From: Alloclostridium intestinigallinarum
GTDB lineage: Bacteria; Bacillota; Clostridia; Christensenellales; UBA3700
DNA: 14,718 nt
Reading direction: 5' to 3'
NCBI GenBank assembly: GCA_904393845.1
Contig: CAJFNB010000042.1
Location: 1 to 14,718 of the forward strand
Shown piece by piece: positions 14,372-14,718 of the stretch. The translations under genes and the position numbers were made by a program. Below the pieces are notes generated by a model, which saw only the letters and a program-made list of their open reading frames with translations, searched no databases and had not been told where the DNA came from. Each line of letters begins with the position of its first letter. Position 1 is the first letter of the stretch.

Positions 14372-14386
14372 GCGGCGAGCCGCCGC
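14372..14386. repeat. GC-rich hairpin just after tsaB
   Basis: GCGGCG (14372-14377) and CGCCGC (14381-14386) form a perfect 6-bp stem around a 3-base loop, 12 bases past the tsaB stop. It has the strength of a terminator stem but no T-run follows, so its role as a terminator is doubtful. Confidence 0.5.
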
Positions 14387-14390
14387 AGGC

Positions 14391-14448
14391 TGATTACTCT
14401 GCGAAGAAAGCAATTTGGCATTATCTCCCATTGCTTCGCAGATTATCA
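14391..14448. repeat. Long imperfect inverted repeat downstream of tsaB
   Basis: TCTGCGAAG (14398-14406) and CAAT (14411-14414), split by four unpaired bases, match ATTGCTTCGCAGA at 14430-14442. TGAT and ATCA extend the outer end. The fold would be a 13-bp hairpin with a bulge and a 15-base loop. It could be a structured 3' end, an attenuated terminator or part of an intergenic repeat. Confidence 0.55.
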
Positions 14449-14453
14449 TTGGT

Positions 14454-14493
14454 GGAGCGCCACGCGCTCCCGCTGAAAGCGAGGCAGTATGCC
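14454..14493. repeat. Three tandem small hairpins
   Basis: Three adjoining perfect inverted repeats are present: GGAGCGC/GCGCTCC (14454-14470, loop CAC), CGCT/AGCG (14471-14481, loop GAA) and GGCA/TGCC (14483-14493, loop GTA). They lie just past the stop of the - strand frame that ends at 14502. This may be a 3' structure or part of a repeat element. Confidence 0.45.
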
Positions 14494-14501
14494 GATAGAA
14501 C

Positions 14502-14718
14502 TTAATGCTTCATCGAAGATGTAAGTTTATCAATAAACATAGCAACTTCGAAGATTGATTGTGGATGAAACGTCACACGTTGCTGTTCTACTGAGTTGGG
14601 TACAGGTACCCGTAGTGGGCCCCAGTAGAACACTTTAATCGTACTGTTTTCGGCATATTTGCACAATTTGTCGACTTGTTGTAGTTTACTACAACTGCGC
14701 GCCATCTCGCACAAATCT
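14502..14718 (-). CDS. C-terminal end of an unrecognised protein, running off the right edge
   Basis: The - strand frame is open from the window edge to a TAA at 14502-14504, about 71 codons, so it is probably the last part of a longer gene; the TTG and ATG near the edge need not be starts. The residues (for example KVFYWGPLRVPVPN, then VTFHPQSIFEVAMFIDKL) look like a folded protein terminus, but no family was recognised. Base and codon use differ from the housekeeping genes to the left. The DNA contains large internal palindromes (14584-14632, 14678-14695), which is unusual for coding sequence. It may belong to a mobile or foreign gene, or be a chance frame in structured non-coding DNA. Confidence 0.4.
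   Translation of the reverse strand, partial: DLCEMARSCSKLQQVDKLCKYAENSTIKVFYWGPLRVPVPNSVEQQRVTFHPQSIFEVAMFIDKLTSSMKH
14584..14632. repeat. 10-bp perfect inverted repeat enclosing a second hairpin
   Basis: TGTTCTACTG (14584-14593) is exactly complementary to CAGTAGAACA (14623-14632). Inside are GGGTAC/GTACCC (14598-14611) and the palindrome GGGCCC (14617-14622). A cruciform-like or multi-stem structure is possible. Confidence 0.6.
14678..14695. repeat. 8-bp perfect palindromic repeat
   Basis: GTTGTAGT and ACTACAAC flank two T residues. Such a dyad could be an operator or a hairpin; it lies inside the partial - strand reading frame. Confidence 0.5.

Noticed and set aside
14601..14680. Possible cloning-vector remnant because GGTACC, GGGCCC and GTCGAC occur close together
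   Set aside because: The spacing and intervening bases do not match a polylinker I know, and the frame continues through them. Chance palindromes in a repeat-rich stretch are more likely.
1..14718. CRISPR array, tRNA genes, insertion sequence or toxin-antitoxin pair
   Set aside because: No regularly spaced direct repeats, tRNA-like T-arm signature, transposase motif or paired small antitoxin/toxin genes were seen by eye on either strand.

Overview
The window reads as chromosomal DNA of an anaerobic Bacillota (Clostridia-like) bacterium, possibly an uncultured gut lineage. The evidence is a two-subunit Nfn-type electron-bifurcating transhydrogenase, an FMN riboswitch in front of a RibU-type ECF transporter S-component, the obg-yhbY-nadD-yqeK neighbourhood and a possible YhcN/YlaJ-like lipoprotein. 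The lineage is inferred from gene content only. No rRNA, tRNA, CRISPR array, insertion sequence or phage module was recognised.

Layout. (1) 1-4634, + strand: the C-terminal part of a CtpE-like P-type cation ATPase, then guaA (4-nt ATGA overlap) and purA, the GMP and AMP branches from IMP. (2) 4665-9070, + strand: a tight run of nth, nfnA, nfnB, obg and yhbY with gaps of at most 3 nt or overlaps, closed by a hairpin at 9105-9122. (3) 9127-9930, - strand: an unrecognised four-helix membrane protein, divergent from (4) 10002-11195, + strand: a single-chain NadD-YqeK fusion. (5) 11196-12490: an AT-richer accessory stretch with a small orphan membrane protein (-) and a small exported, possibly YhcN/YlaJ-like protein (+), bounded by two bidirectional terminators. 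(6) 12492-13308, - strand: RibU under an FMN riboswitch, divergent from (7) tsaE-tsaB (13362-14359, + strand) for tRNA t6A synthesis. (8) 14360-14718: a stretch dense in inverted repeats, holding the C-terminal end of an unrecognised - strand reading frame that runs off the window.

The most interesting signal is in promoter architecture. Three first-in-transcript genes (nadD-yqeK, the 11792 membrane gene and tsaE) each have a good -10 hexamer whose last base lies exactly six bases before the start codon, and no Shine-Dalgarno sequence. The predicted transcription start is therefore the start codon itself, i.e. leaderless mRNA. nth and the 9930 gene look similar but weaker. Most operon-internal genes, and the riboswitch-controlled ribU, carry a Shine-Dalgarno instead. 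This suggests two translation-initiation modes split by position in the transcript. A second point is that the divergent ribU and tsaE promoters overlap physically. A third is that the ribU Shine-Dalgarno appears to form the 3' strand of riboswitch helix P1.

No unmistakably new multi-gene system was found. The best candidates for new biology are the leaderless pattern, the fused NadD-YqeK with an altered HxGH motif, and the membrane protein with a possible degenerate nuclease-like domain.
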